DNA of 64,000 nt, from assembly GCF_000417875.1 (NCBI RefSeq), contig NW_006920869.1:100584-164583 (forward strand), written 5' to 3'. The position numbers and the translations under genes are program-made. The DNA comes from Pseudozyma flocculosa PF-1 (lineage: Eukaryota; Basidiomycota; Ustilaginomycetes; Ustilaginales; Ustilaginaceae). Positions 31,655 through 41,847 of the stretch are shown here, in pieces (the first letter of the stretch is position 1; the number at the start of each line of letters is the position of its first letter). The notes beneath the pieces were generated by a model that saw only the letters and a program-made list of their open reading frames with translations, made no database searches and was not told the origin of the DNA.

Positions 31655-33521
31655 ATGTCGTCCCTCCTCGACGCCGTCCAGGCGCGGCTGCCCGAGCCCC
31701 TCTCGAGCCTCAGCCCCATCGCCTTCTACACCACCGCCCTCGTCCTCGTCACGCTCGCCGTCGGCCTCTCGTCGAGGCGGGAAAAGATCAAGCTGCCCGG
31801 CCCTCGCCCGTGGCCCATCGTCGGCAACCTGCTGCAGGTCGGAGAGGTGAGAGGCTCCGGTACCGCGACCAAAAGTTGCTTGCCATGGACTGGACCGCGA
31901 CTGACGCCCGGCCCTCGTTGAATGGCCCTCCTTCCTGCCCGCGTGGAATGGCCTCCTTCCTCGCCCCGCTGTCGCCACCCTTCGACGCTCCAGGATGCTG
32001 CGCTGACCTACCACGAGTGGTCCAAGATCTACGGCCCCGTATTCAAGGTCACTCTGGGCGAGCGCGAGGTCGTCGTCGTCAACTCGGCCGCCGCCGCCAA
32101 GGAGCTGTAGGTCATCTGGCTCCGTGTCCGCTCCTCGCGCGTCCATACCTCTGCCACGCCGACTGACGCCCTACCGCCTGCCCGCGCGTCCCACCAGCTT
32201 CAACGACCTCGGCAGCGTCTACATCTCGCGGCCCCTCTTCCACACCTTCCACAAGGTCGTCTCGTCGACGGCCGGCTTCACGATTGGCACGTCGCCGTGG
32301 GACGAGTCGTGCAAGCGCAAGCGCAAGGCGGCCGCCACGGCCCTCAACCGCGTGGCGGTGCAGGGCTACGTGCCCATCATCGACATGGAGACCCTCTGCC
32401 TGATCGAGGACATCTACAAGGACTCGGACCAGGGTAGGACGGCCATCAACCCGTACGCCTACCTGCAGCGGTTCGCGCTCAACACGTCGCTCGTCGTCAA
32501 CTACGGCACGCGCCTCGAAAAGGTCGGGGACAAGCTGCTCCAGGAAATCGTCGAGGTCGAGACGTACGTCGCCAACTTCCGCAGCGTCAGCGGCACGCCG
32601 AGCGACTACGTGCCCCTGCTGCGCTACCTCCCCTCGTTTGGCGGCGGCGGCGGAGGCGGCGCCACGGCCAGGTTTGCCCAGGAGGTGCGCAAGAGGCGCG
32701 ACGTCTACATGGATCGGCTGCTCGACGACTGCAAGCGCCACGTCAGGGCCGGCACCGACATCCCGAGCATCACGGGCAACATCCTCAAGGACCCCGAGGC
32801 CAAGCTGAGCGATGCCGAGCTCAGCTCCATCTGCCTCTCGATGGTCTCTGCGGGCCTCGACACGCTGGCCAACACCTTTATCTGGTCGGTGGGCTACCTG
32901 GCGCAGCACCCAGACATCCAGGACAAGGCCTACCAGGCCATGTATGACGTCTACGGCGGCGCCATCCCGGACTCGACCGAGGAAAAGGTCGAGTACATCA
33001 CCGCCTTGCACAAGGAGTGCTCGCGCTTCTTTAGCGTGCTCAAGCTCTCGCTGCCGCGCGCCACGCTGGGCGACTCCGAGTACCGCGGCGTCGCCATCCC
33101 GGACGGCACCACCGTCTTTCTCAACGCGTGGGCCATCCACCACGACGCCGAGCGCTACGGCGCCGACTACGCCGTCTTTCGGCCCGAACGCTTCCTCGAC
33201 CCGCGCGAGGCCAACCTGCAGTCGCACTACAGCTTCGGCGCCGGCCGCCGCATGTGCGCCGGCGTCCACCTGGCCAATCGCGAGCTCTACATTGCCTTTT
33301 GCAAGCTCATCCACTTTTTCCGCATCCTCCCCTCGGACCGCGACGACGAGCGCGCCTTTGACATCGACCCCGCCACGGCATGCGCCAACCCGCGCGGCCT
33401 CAGCAGCACCCCCAAACCCTTCAAGGTCCGCTTTGTCCCGCGCGACGAGGCCGGCATCAGGGCCTGGATCGACGACGAAAAGACAAAGACCGAGGTCAAG
33501 CTCGCCAGGAAGGTCGAGTAG
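31655..33521 (+). CDS. CYP504-like cytochrome P450 (phenylacetate hydroxylase type)
   Basis: CDS 31655-31846, 31994-32106 and 32198-33521, 542 residues. An N-terminal membrane anchor (FYTTALVLVTLAVGL) and Pro-rich hinge (LPGPRPWPIVGN) are followed by standard P450 elements: I-helix AGLDT near residue 320, ExxR in KECSR, PERF in FRPERF, and heme loop FGAGRRMCAG with Cys about 455. The segment GFTIGTSPWDESCK plus ALNRVAVQ is characteristic of CYP504. Family members hydroxylate phenylacetate at C2 (PhacA) or 3-hydroxyphenylacetate at C6 (PhacB, giving homogentisate); which one applies is not decided by sequence reading. The divergent neighbour is homogentisate dioxygenase, the next enzyme of that route. 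The intron phases all close correctly. Confidence 0.9.
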
Positions 33522-33828
33522 CCGGCCATGACCCCCCCCCCCCCCCCCCCCCGGTCCTCTGTATGATAAGGCGTTTGAGAGGCCCGCGCTTTGCGCACGA
33601 TGAAAATGCCAGCCATTCCCACCGTCGACAACCAGACCACCCCGGCCGACCCACAGCATTACCCTGCACGCCAGCAAATTGAGCGCCTTTTCTTCGTGTG
33701 TCTTTCTGATTTCGCGACAAGTCTGACGAGCACCGTTACAGCAGATAGAGAGGATGACGAGCAAGACGGGATCAAAGAGCAAGATGGAGCAAAGAGAGGG
33801 AACAGCGGACCTCTGCCGCAGGCCTGCG
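33522..33828. other. Convergent spacer with 21-bp poly-C tract
   Basis: Between the P450 stop and the gamma-glutamyltransferase stop. It contains an uninterrupted C run at 33532-33552, beginning 11 bp after the P450 stop codon. The rest is probably 3' UTR sequence. Confidence 0.7.
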
Positions 33829-35613
33829 TTAGAACGCGGCGCCGCGGGCCGAGAGCTGCCTGACCTCGGTGGCGGCGAGGAGGGTGCCGTTGCCGAAGAG
33901 CTGCACGCCCTGCGGGGTGCTAGAGCCAGGCGCGACGTACGAGACGTTGTGACCGAGCGAGGCGAGGAAGGCGACGGTCGAGTTGTCGAAGCCGTCAAAA
34001 TTGGGGATCGTCGGGTCGTCGTACTCGAAGCTGGCGACGTTGGGCGAGAGCTGGTGGTGCCACCGGGGTTTGCGGATCGAAGCTTGCAGGTCGAGGCCGT
34101 AGTGGAGCACGTCAAACGCCAGCTGGATGACGGCCGTGATGATCCGAGAGCCTCCGGCCGAGCCCGTAGCGAGGATCAGGCGGCCCGTGTCCTCCTCGAT
34201 GACAATCAGCGGCGAGATGGACGACAGCGGCCGCTTGCCCGGCCGGATAAAGTTGGCCGCCGTCGGGGCCAGGCCGAAAAAGTTGGCCGAGCCGGGCGAG
34301 CTGAAGTCGTCCATCTCGTTGTTGAGGATGACGCCGTGCTCGGTCATGACCTGGCTGCCCCAGAACGTGTTGATGGTGGTGGTGAGCGTGACGGTGAGGC
34401 CGTGCTTGTCGACGACGGTGAGCTGCGAGGTGCCAGAGTCGGCGAGGATGGCCGAGCGCGACGGATCGTAGTCGGTCACGTTGGCGAGCACCGACGTGTC
34501 GAGGATCTTGTCGCGCTTCTCGCGGGCGTAGTCCGGGCGGAGGTACTCGTGCTGGAGGCGGGTGACGTTGTGGACGAAGGCGGGGTCGCCAAAGGTGGTG
34601 CGCTCGCCGTAGGCAAACTTGGTGGCCTCGATGATGCGGTGCGTGGTGAGGTTGACACCCGGCTCGAGCGAGGTGCCGTACTGATCCATGGTCTGGAGCG
34701 TCGAGAGGACGGCGTTGCCGCTGCAGGGCGCCACGCCGCTGTAGGCGCGGTACCTTCCGTCGGCGAAGGTGACGTTGTTGGTCTTGCGCCAGATGGCTTC
34801 GTAGCCCTCGAGGTCGTCGAGGGTGAGGATGCCCTTGCGTGCCTGCACGGCGTCGACGACGCCCTGGGCCAGGGTGCCCGAGTAGAAGTCGTCGATGCCG
34901 TGGTGGGCGATGCGCTTGAGGGCGTGGGCATAGCGGGTGCGCCTGACGCGCTCGCCCTTGCGCTTGACGACGCCGTCCGGGCAGTAGGCCTCCTTCCAGA
35001 CTGGGTCGGCGCAGAGGAAGGGGTAGGCCTTGGGGTCGAGGGCCTTGCTGAGCTGGTCGGTGACGAGGAAGCCCCTCGTGTTGAGCTCGATGGCGGGTTC
35101 GAAGAGCTGCTTCCAGGGCAGCTTGCCGTAGCGGTCGTGGAGGGCCTTCCAGGCCTTGAGCTCTCCCGGCACGCCGACGGCGAGGCCGCCGATGAGGCTG
35201 GCGTTCTTGTCCGGGTTGTCGACAAACATGCGCTCGTAGCCGGCGGCGGGCATCGTCTCCCTGAAGTCGATCATGTCGACGTGCCTGGGGCTGCGCACGT
35301 CGCGGACGATGCCGAAACCGCCGCCGCCGATGCCCGAGTGGAAGGCGGCAATGGAGCCGACGCAGAGCGAGGCGGCGATGACGGCGTCTGCGGCGGATCC
35401 GCCGCGCTCGAGGGTGAGTGCGCCAATGTTGGAGCACACGTCGACCTCGGTGGCCACTGCGCCGTGGGTGCCCGTGACCGAGAAGATGGGTGTCGAGTTC
35501 TGGGACGCGGCATGGTAGAAGGGCGCCCCGTGGATGGGCGAGGCCGAGGCGCTCTGGAGGGGCGAGGAGAGCGAGAGGGCGACGACCAGGAGCGAGGAAG
35601 TGAGACGGAGCAT
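33829..35613 (-). CDS. GGT: Gamma-glutamyltransferase (secreted or membrane-anchored precursor)
   Basis: Single exon, 594 residues. It begins with a signal peptide (LTSSLLVVALSLSSPLQSASA). The gamma-glutamyltranspeptidase core is complete: GGSAADAVIAASLCVG and GIGGGGFG near the N-terminus, FRETMPAA, the autocleavage and nucleophile Thr in DSGTSQLTVVD near residue 392, NNEMDDFSSPG, and the C-terminal substrate loop PLSSISPLIV with GSAGGSRI. Several N-glycosylation sequons (NVT, NAS, NST) fit secretory-pathway passage. The enzyme cleaves the gamma-glutamyl bond of glutathione and its conjugates, usually in the vacuole or outside the cell, recovering Cys, Glu and Gly. The precursor autoprocesses into large and small subunits before the catalytic Thr. 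It converges with the CYP504-like gene. Confidence 0.94.
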   Translation of the reverse strand: MLRLTSSLLVVALSLSSPLQSASASPIHGAPFYHAASQNSTPIFSVTGTHGAVATEVDVCSNIGALTLERGGSAADAVIAASLCVGSIAAFHSGIGGGGFGIVRDVRSPRHVDMIDFRETMPAAGYERMFVDNPDKNASLIGGLAVGVPGELKAWKALHDRYGKLPWKQLFEPAIELNTRGFLVTDQLSKALDPKAYPFLCADPVWKEAYCPDGVVKRKGERVRRTRYAHALKRIAHHGIDDFYSGTLAQGVVDAVQARKGILTLDDLEGYEAIWRKTNNVTFADGRYRAYSGVAPCSGNAVLSTLQTMDQYGTSLEPGVNLTTHRIIEATKFAYGERTTFGDPAFVHNVTRLQHEYLRPDYAREKRDKILDTSVLANVTDYDPSRSAILADSGTSQLTVVDKHGLTVTLTTTINTFWGSQVMTEHGVILNNEMDDFSSPGSANFFGLAPTAANFIRPGKRPLSSISPLIVIEEDTGRLILATGSAGGSRIITAVIQLAFDVLHYGLDLQASIRKPRWHHQLSPNVASFEYDDPTIPNFDGFDNSTVAFLASLGHNVSYVAPGSSTPQGVQLFGNGTLLAATEVRQLSARGAAF

Positions 35614-36904
35614 CGTGACGAGGGTGCCGCGCCGCCGGCGATGGCCAAGGGGGAGGGGAGAGGGGAGAAGGGAGGGGGTCAGGAGGAGCGAAAGGCGACT
35701 TGCAAAGGGGCAAGGAACGAGACGAAACAGGAGGAGGAGGAGGAGGAGGAGGAGGAGGAGGAGGAGGAGGAGGATGGCAGACGTTGACGGCGATCAGGTA
35801 GAAGGACGCTAACTAGGACTACTAGATATACGATCTGATCTCGGCTGGTCAGCCAGGGATCTGCGCTACGGGGGGGCACCCAGCGGAATGAAGGGCGGGG
35901 CGGATGTTTGCGCCAACCCCCACACTTTCTTCTGTACTGTACAGGACCGGGTAGGACGACGCTGCGGGGGCCGCGCGCGCTACGATATCGATGCCCGCCG
36001 AGATGCGCGAGCACGACATGGCGGCCTCGTCTGAGGGGAGAAAAGTGCCGATGCCGGCGGGTCGCGGACCGGCCTATACCCCACGATAGGCCAGGTAGGC
36101 CTGGCATCACGCATGGTCGTCTGGCGATGCGCCCGTCGCTAGCCAGGCCGGGCCAGATGAGCCTATCGCCAGGCCCGCTTCGCCGGCGAAATCAACGCAG
36201 AGTAACGTTACAGTACGCTGCCCGCCGTCTGGCCAGCGGCTCGCCCTGGCTTCGGAAGGATCATCAAGAGGCTAGGCTAGGTAACTGTAGGCCGGCACGA
36301 CATCCGACCTGGTCTCGGGCCCCAGGCCAACGCACGCTGCTTGGTCTCGTGGGCAAAGTTGAGAGCGACTCGCTAGCCGAAAGCGTGCGTGCGTGCGTGC
36401 GTGGGCCTCGAATCCAGCCGGGCCGTCTGCATCGCTACGGTTGCTGGGGTCGGCCAACCGCTCGGTCCACGGTTGGGGACAAGCAAGCAAGGTGTGTCCG
36501 GTACGGTGCCATCACGCTATCTATATCTCTACGTGTGACCATGGCATGCACCTGTCGGCGAATTACGCGGGACACGACCATGCATGGAACGATTTGAACC
36601 GCAGCCTGCCTGCCTGCTCGCTGGCTGAGCTGCTGGCTTCTTACTTCTTGCCTGCCCACGCGACCGAGCCTGGACCGACGCCGCCAGTCGACCCGCCCGA
36701 TAGAGTCACCGCTCCCCCATCGAGCACACACGATGGCCATGTCATGGAATGCTTTCGTCGATGCTGATACAACAGGGCGGGCCAAGGCCAAGGATGAGCG
36801 AAAGGGACATCGAGGGAGCTGGCGATCCACCTCTGCCAACGTCGCTCGCTCGCTAGAGCCCCCTTCGAGGCGGGCCCAGTCGAGCGACACGCACGCCGCG
36901 CCTC
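35614..36904. other. Intergenic, (GAG)n repeat, no gene seen
   Basis: Upstream of the gamma-glutamyltransferase gene and downstream of the GNAT-Mss4 gene (both minus). A (GAG/AGG)n run occupies 35731-35774, about 120 bp upstream of the transferase ATG, probably in its 5' leader. A short (GTGC)n run lies near 36387-36405. No coding signal is seen. Confidence 0.6.
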
Positions 36905-39001
36905 TCAGTTCCTGTCGAAGCGGTAGCGCACCCGCTCCGCAGCCAGGTAGAAGAGCTGCGGCTTCTTCTTGACCTGCCTCTGGCTGCCCGCCGCCAGGCT
37001 GCCGCCCTTCATCTGGTCCACCTGCTCCCCGACCTCGGCCGCCAGCCTGCCACCCTGCATCTCCTCGGGCAGCACCGTAAAGCCCAGCGGCCCGCACTCG
37101 CAGTCCGGGCACAGCAGGTACTTGACCGTCACCTCCTCGCCCGGCGTCAGCCCCAGGCTCAGGTGCGCCAGCAGCGACGACACGTCCTCGTCCGAACGGC
37201 TGCTCTCGTCCGACCCGCTGTTGCCCCGCTGCCGCTGCTGCTTCCGCCTCTCCTTTTCCCGCGCCTTGTCCTCCTTGCGCCGCTCCTTTTCCTCGCGCTT
37301 CTCGCGCGCCCTGGCCTCCTTGTCCTGCACCTTGGCCTCCGACGTCGGGCTCGGCGACGATGGCGTCGGCGCCGTCCACTTGAGGTCGCGAGAGAAGCCC
37401 ACATTGTCAAACTGCAGCGGGCCCGCCACCGTCCAGAAGCCCTTGACGCTCGTCAGCAGCCGCGTCCCACCCGACGAGGCGCCCTGCACCGGGAACGCCG
37501 GCCCCTGCGGCGGCGCAGGCGAGTTGGGCAGCTCGAGCGCCGGGTTCGACAGCGGTCCGCTCTCCTTGCGGGTGTACTCGCCCGCCCCCTTGCCAAGGAT
37601 GCAGCACCGGCAGTTCTCCATGGGGCAGTACAGCCGCGCCAGGTTGGTGCCCGTCTCGCGGTCCACCAGCCGTGCCTCGAGCGCCATGCCCGCGTCCTCG
37701 GACGCCGTCTTGCCCGCGAGCGCCTGGCCCAGGATCGACGTGTACGTGACGCCGGGGCTCTTGCCCGGCTGCGACTGCGCAGCGAGCGCCGCCATGATCG
37801 AGGCCTGCGACGGCATGCCGGGCGGCGTCTCTGGCTTCTCGGGCGCGGCCGACTTGGCGGTGACGGCCGTCGTCGGGGTCGCCGAGGCATCGCCCGACGG
37901 CGTTCCGAGGTCAGACTTGTCCGTCTCCTGGGTCGGCGTCTGCGTAGCGGTGGCGTCCTCGGAGGCCGTCGCGGGTCTCGACGACGCCGATGCTGCCGAA
38001 GAGGCCGAGCCCGATGCCGAATCGGTCTGCGATGCCGAAGCAGATCTCCCTCTCTCGCGCTCGGGTGCCGTAAAGGCAAACTGTGGCGAGGTGAGGGCGG
38101 TGGGCGACGAGACCATGCGGTCATCGCCGCCGCCGCTCGAGGCGCTCGAGAAGGTGCGCGTGAGGGCGTTGGCGTCGCCCGTCTTGGCTCCGGGCATCGT
38201 CACGGGCGCGCTGAGGCTGCGCCGCATCTCGAGCCACTGTCCGCTGCCGTACTGGATGTGGCTGACGCACTGTACCTTGAAGCCGACCTTGATGTAGAGC
38301 TCGGTGAGCTCCTCGTGGGCGAGCAGCGCCAGCGTCTCGTAGCCCCTCTTGCCCTTGGCGCCCTCGGGGCCCTTGCCGTCCTCGGCGCGCTTGAGGCGGG
38401 AGATGTAGTTTTCGAGCATGCGCGTGGCGAGGCCCTTGCGCTGATAGTCGGGCGACACGCAGACGCTGTGGATGCAGACCATATGGGCGTCGGCGGAAGA
38501 GTCGTGCGTCGACATGGACCGCAGCGTGAGGGCGGTGGCCGCGGTGCCGCACACAAAGGCGACCATCTTGCGGCGCGAGGGTCCGCCAACGGTCAGCGGT
38601 CCGGCCACCTTGGGCGGAGGCAGGGGCAGATAGGCGCCGAGAAAGAGGTGGGGAGCCGCCCGTTGCCGGCCGATGAGCTTTTCGTACGAGGCGGCATCCT
38701 CTGGCGGGTAGCCCTGGACCTCGAGCTGGTGGGCTGCGCGGACCTCTTCGGGGCGGACGTAGTCGAAGACGAGGTTGCGCGGCAGCGCCGAGGGCTTTGG
38801 GGGCGCCGACGACGACGACGACTGGCTGAGGGTTCGCGCGGCCATGTGCGACGACGACGACGAGCTGCTGGGCGAGCCGGCCTGGTTGCTGGAAGCGGCA
38901 GAGTTGGACGAGTTGGAGCGGTTGACCTTGCCAAAGGTGTTGCTGATGGTCTGGTACAGCGAGATGGACTGGTGCGCCATCTGGCTCGGCGGAGGATGCA
39001 T
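36905..39001 (-). CDS. GNAT (AANAT-like) acetyltransferase fused to an Mss4/Dss4 domain
   Basis: Single exon, 698 residues from ATG 38999-39001; ATG 38978-38980 (691 residues) is an alternative. The frame stays open upstream only because of a GCGATG repeat encoding Ile-Ala, so that part is excluded. Residues about 65-300 form a GNAT domain of the arylalkylamine/polyamine N-acetyltransferase type: VRPEEV, ahead of CIHSVCVSPDYQRKGLATRM (the acetyl-CoA loop Q-x-x-G-x-G/A) and ELYIKVGFK. A Ser/Thr/Ala-rich linker follows. The last 240 residues match Mss4/Dss4 (RABIF): LYCPMENCRCCILG, FWTVAGPLQFDNVGFSRDL, YLLCPDCECGPLGF and FYLAAERVRYRF. These give the two zinc Cys pairs and the Rab-binding strand; a charged insertion splits the domain. 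Mss4 proteins bind nucleotide-free exocytic Rabs. The fusion is unusual. Confidence 0.83.
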   Translation of the reverse strand: MHPPPSQMAHQSISLYQTISNTFGKVNRSNSSNSAASSNQAGSPSSSSSSSHMAARTLSQSSSSSAPPKPSALPRNLVFDYVRPEEVRAAHQLEVQGYPPEDAASYEKLIGRQRAAPHLFLGAYLPLPPPKVAGPLTVGGPSRRKMVAFVCGTAATALTLRSMSTHDSSADAHMVCIHSVCVSPDYQRKGLATRMLENYISRLKRAEDGKGPEGAKGKRGYETLALLAHEELTELYIKVGFKVQCVSHIQYGSGQWLEMRRSLSAPVTMPGAKTGDANALTRTFSSASSGGGDDRMVSSPTALTSPQFAFTAPERERGRSASASQTDSASGSASSAASASSRPATASEDATATQTPTQETDKSDLGTPSGDASATPTTAVTAKSAAPEKPETPPGMPSQASIMAALAAQSQPGKSPGVTYTSILGQALAGKTASEDAGMALEARLVDRETGTNLARLYCPMENCRCCILGKGAGEYTRKESGPLSNPALELPNSPAPPQGPAFPVQGASSGGTRLLTSVKGFWTVAGPLQFDNVGFSRDLKWTAPTPSSPSPTSEAKVQDKEARAREKREEKERRKEDKAREKERRKQQRQRGNSGSDESSRSDEDVSSLLAHLSLGLTPGEEVTVKYLLCPDCECGPLGFTVLPEEMQGGRLAAEVGEQVDQMKGGSLAAGSQRQVKKKPQLFYLAAERVRYRFDRN

Positions 39002-39026
39002 GGTGGGCGAGAGATAGGGAGGACAG

Positions 39027-39091
39027 GCGATGGCGATGGCGATGGCGATGGCGATGGCGATGGCGATGGCGATGGCGATGGCGATGGCGAT
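39027..39091. repeat. Hexanucleotide microsatellite (GCGATG)~11
   Basis: About eleven near-perfect copies of GCGATG, 25 bp upstream of the chosen start of the GNAT-Mss4 gene on the opposite strand, so it is in its leader. A length that is a multiple of 3 keeps an upstream frame open as repeated Ile-Ala. Confidence 0.95.
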
Positions 39092-39145
39092 GGAAGGGCC
39101 TGGCTCGAGGTAGGTATTTTCGGCAGGTGCCCGGCAACGCTCCAA

Positions 39146-39275
39146 TCAGGTGGCTCGGGTTGGCTGCTGCCTGCTGCAGGCTCGATGCAGCCGTGCGGCA
39201 GGGCGGAAAGGCGGGGTGCAGAGGGGATCGCCTAGGGCAGTCTGTCCGTGGTTGGTCGTTATCAACGCAACGTCT

Positions 39276-39309
<34 letters not shown>

Positions 39310-39610
39310 GGCAGTCGTACCAGGTTGGAACGATCCTGTTTCCTCTGTGATGCCGTTCCTCGTCGTGGATGAAGTGGCTTGGGGTGTGGGCACAGCTGGC
39401 GGGCCTGCTGTTGATGCCTGGACGGATCAGAGCGAGAGCGGTGGCAGCATCAAAAGGAGAATCGTCGTCGGTGTCGTACAGGCGGGGGGCCAACTTTGAT
39501 TTTGCGATGGGGGCGATCGCAGGACGGGGCGAAGGGCCGATATCCAGGGTCAGAGTCGGCTTGCTTGCTTGCGTACCGAAGGCGGAGGGGAGGGGGGGCC
39601 CGGATGCCAA
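39146..39610 (-). CDS. Doubtful small open frame with poly-Asp tract
   Basis: A 154-residue frame starting at ATG 39610. Part of it (LYDTDDDSPFDAATALALIRP) reads like an ordered peptide, but it also encodes ten consecutive Asp from a trinucleotide repeat, and I recognise no family. It could be an upstream exon or short ORF of the GNAT-Mss4 gene or a chance frame. No partner exon was found. Confidence 0.2.
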
Positions 39611-41847
39611 GGCGATGCGAGGATATACTCGTGGGCGTGTCGGGTTTCCTCACTTGTCGAGGTGGGTGTTCGGAGTGGCAGTAGAGGTCATACGAGAGCG
39701 GGCCGGATGTGGTGGTGGTGACCAGGGCCAAGAAACGGTACGAGGAGCGGAGCGGAGCAGAAGCGGTCGATCGGTCGGTCGGTGAGGGGGCGGAGGGAGG
39801 ACCGAGGTCGAGAGAGAGGACAGAAGAGAGAGGAGAGCAGACCTGCGGCGAAGGCGCCGTTCGAGAGAGATGAGCTGCTGGGGGCACGGGGGAAGGCCAA
39901 GGCAGGCAGGGTCGTTGTCGAAGCAACAGGCAGGCTAGGGCCGACGGAGCAGCAGGCAGGCAGCAGGCTGCAGCTGGTCAAGGCCAGAGAGAGGGACAGG
40001 CAGGGACAGGCAGGAGGCAGCCTGCCACCCAACGGGGCAACCAGCAGGCAGCCAGGCCAGGGTCATCAGGCGGGCAGAGAGGCGGGGCCTTGACCCGAAG
40101 GGCCTCGCGCGGCTGATACGGCGGGGCTGTCCCGAACCGTCCGTCGCCCACCAGCGTGTCCACGCGGTCATCATCATCTCGGCCGCTCTTTCCCCTCTTC
40201 GCTTTCTGCCAGCATAGGCCTCTAGCCTCCCTTTCCGATCTCTTCCTGTCTCCCTAGCCTTGACAGGAGAAAGGCAGCAGCCAGCGAGCGAGCGAGCGAG
40301 CGAGGCTACGAAGCTACGGACGGCAACAAGCGGCCGGTCATGACCTAGGTCCTGCCTTCTGCTCTCGCTCTCTCTACGCCTCATGAATCGCCGGTGCGCC
40401 GCGCCGGCCTGGCTTAGCTTGTGCCACATGATCCAGGCCCTCTCGCGATCTGTCTGTCCTCTCAGCACCACGCCCATGCCCATATCGAGCCGCGCCGTTC
40501 CAACGAGCCCCCACCTCGTTGCTTGCTCGTCCCTCTCTCTCGTCGCCGCCAGACTCCGGTCATCCTAGACCGCCGTTGCGACGAGGCGAGGCCAGATCGA
40601 GTAGGCAGGCAGGGCTTCTTGCCTTTGCCCCGCCAACAGGCGGCCTAGGCTAGCCGCTCTAAGAAAGCGCGAGCAAGGCGTCAAGCCCTTTGAGCCCGTC
40701 TAGGCCCGTTCCAGGTGGCCAGAGATGGAGGGGCGCGGCGCAGTACAGTACCGGTAGCAGGCAGTCAGGCAGGCTACCGGTATCCGCCACCCTTTGGTCC
40801 ATCACGTCACCTAGAGAGAATGCTGTCTGGTGCTGGCTGGTCTGGCACGGGTGGCGGGCGCGCGCCAAAGACTGGGGCAGAGGGCAGCACAGGCAGCATT
40901 TCAGCATGTCACACCCGGCCTGCTCTGGACTATACTGGACTGGACTAGACGGCTTGGTCGGCGGTGAGAAGCGGCCACGGCGGCGGATCTTTCCCGGCTT
41001 GGCCAGACTCTAGCGCCATCTATTTCGGTCCGGCGGGCCGAAACCGCTCTCTTTGGCCCGTTTTTGGGATGTCACGATGGGCCAGCGATATGATGGGCCT
41101 GCCGAGTCAACGTGCGCCCGCCCATCATCAAGCACGCACCCACGCACCCACGCGCTGGGCTGGCCATCTCGCTCGCTCGCTCGCTCCTCTGCCGGACCGG
41201 CGGCCTGGCCTGCCGCCCTCCTTGCGTTTGGACGTTGGACATCTCCCCCGGAGATGGCTGCCCCGCCGACGATGTTCGATCCAAGATGCCGTCCTTGCTT
41301 GCTGCTCGAACGTGCCTCGATCGCCTCGTTGCGCGGCACTGACGATGGCGGCCCAGAGTCTGGCCCCAGCTAAGGCCGCCATGCTGCGTTGTGCTGCTTG
41401 CCAGCCAGAGGTGAGAGGGTTGTCTCGGAGGAGTTGGTTGCCAAGGCTGCGATCGGGGTTGAGAGACAGGCGGAGCGGGGCGGGGCGCTGCAACGGGGCT
41501 TGGCCCTTTGGCTTGGCCTGGCTTGGCTGGCCCAGACCGACGTGCGTGCGCGCTTGGCTGGCCCCAGGCAAGACGACGTCAGATGCATATGCATGGTGGG
41601 CGCCGCAACCTGCTCGGCACCGGCGTCACCCCCGGCCTAGCCTAGCCTGCTGGCTCTGCACCGCCTTTGCTTTCGGCCGCCGCGTTCGGCGGCGTTGCCA
41701 GTCGATGTGGAGGTGAGGGGCCGTCGTTTCTTCCAGGCTCGAACGGCCCGGTCCCGCTGGTTGGCACATACAGCCTGCTTGACGCTCGCTGCTCACCAAC
41801 ACCACCTCCATCACCACCGCCACCGCTCAACGGTCTACAATCGCACC

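Larger units (their letters stand above)
39002..41847. other. Long divergent intergenic region
   Basis: About 2.8 kb between the GNAT-Mss4 gene (-) and the GH5 gene (+). It contains the GCGATG array (39027-39091), a (TCG)n run at about 39276-39309, (AGGC)n-type and (GCGA)n runs near 39900-40080 and 40277-40300, and GGCTTGG repeats near 41505-41540. Apart from one doubtful minus-strand frame (39146-39610) no coding sequence is supported. Confidence 0.55.

Noticed and set aside
33754..35787. 677-residue plus-strand open frame
   Set aside because: Exact antisense shadow of the gamma-glutamyltransferase gene; no family motif of its own.
36187..36203. AATCAACGCAGAGTA, resembling part of a common cDNA-library adapter
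   Set aside because: Short partial match within otherwise native-looking sequence, without the rest of the adapter or a vector junction; most likely chance.
37163..39235. 690-residue plus-strand open frame with repeated Gly-Asp
   Set aside because: Antisense to the GNAT-Mss4 gene; the Gly-Asp tract is only the hexamer repeat read in another frame.
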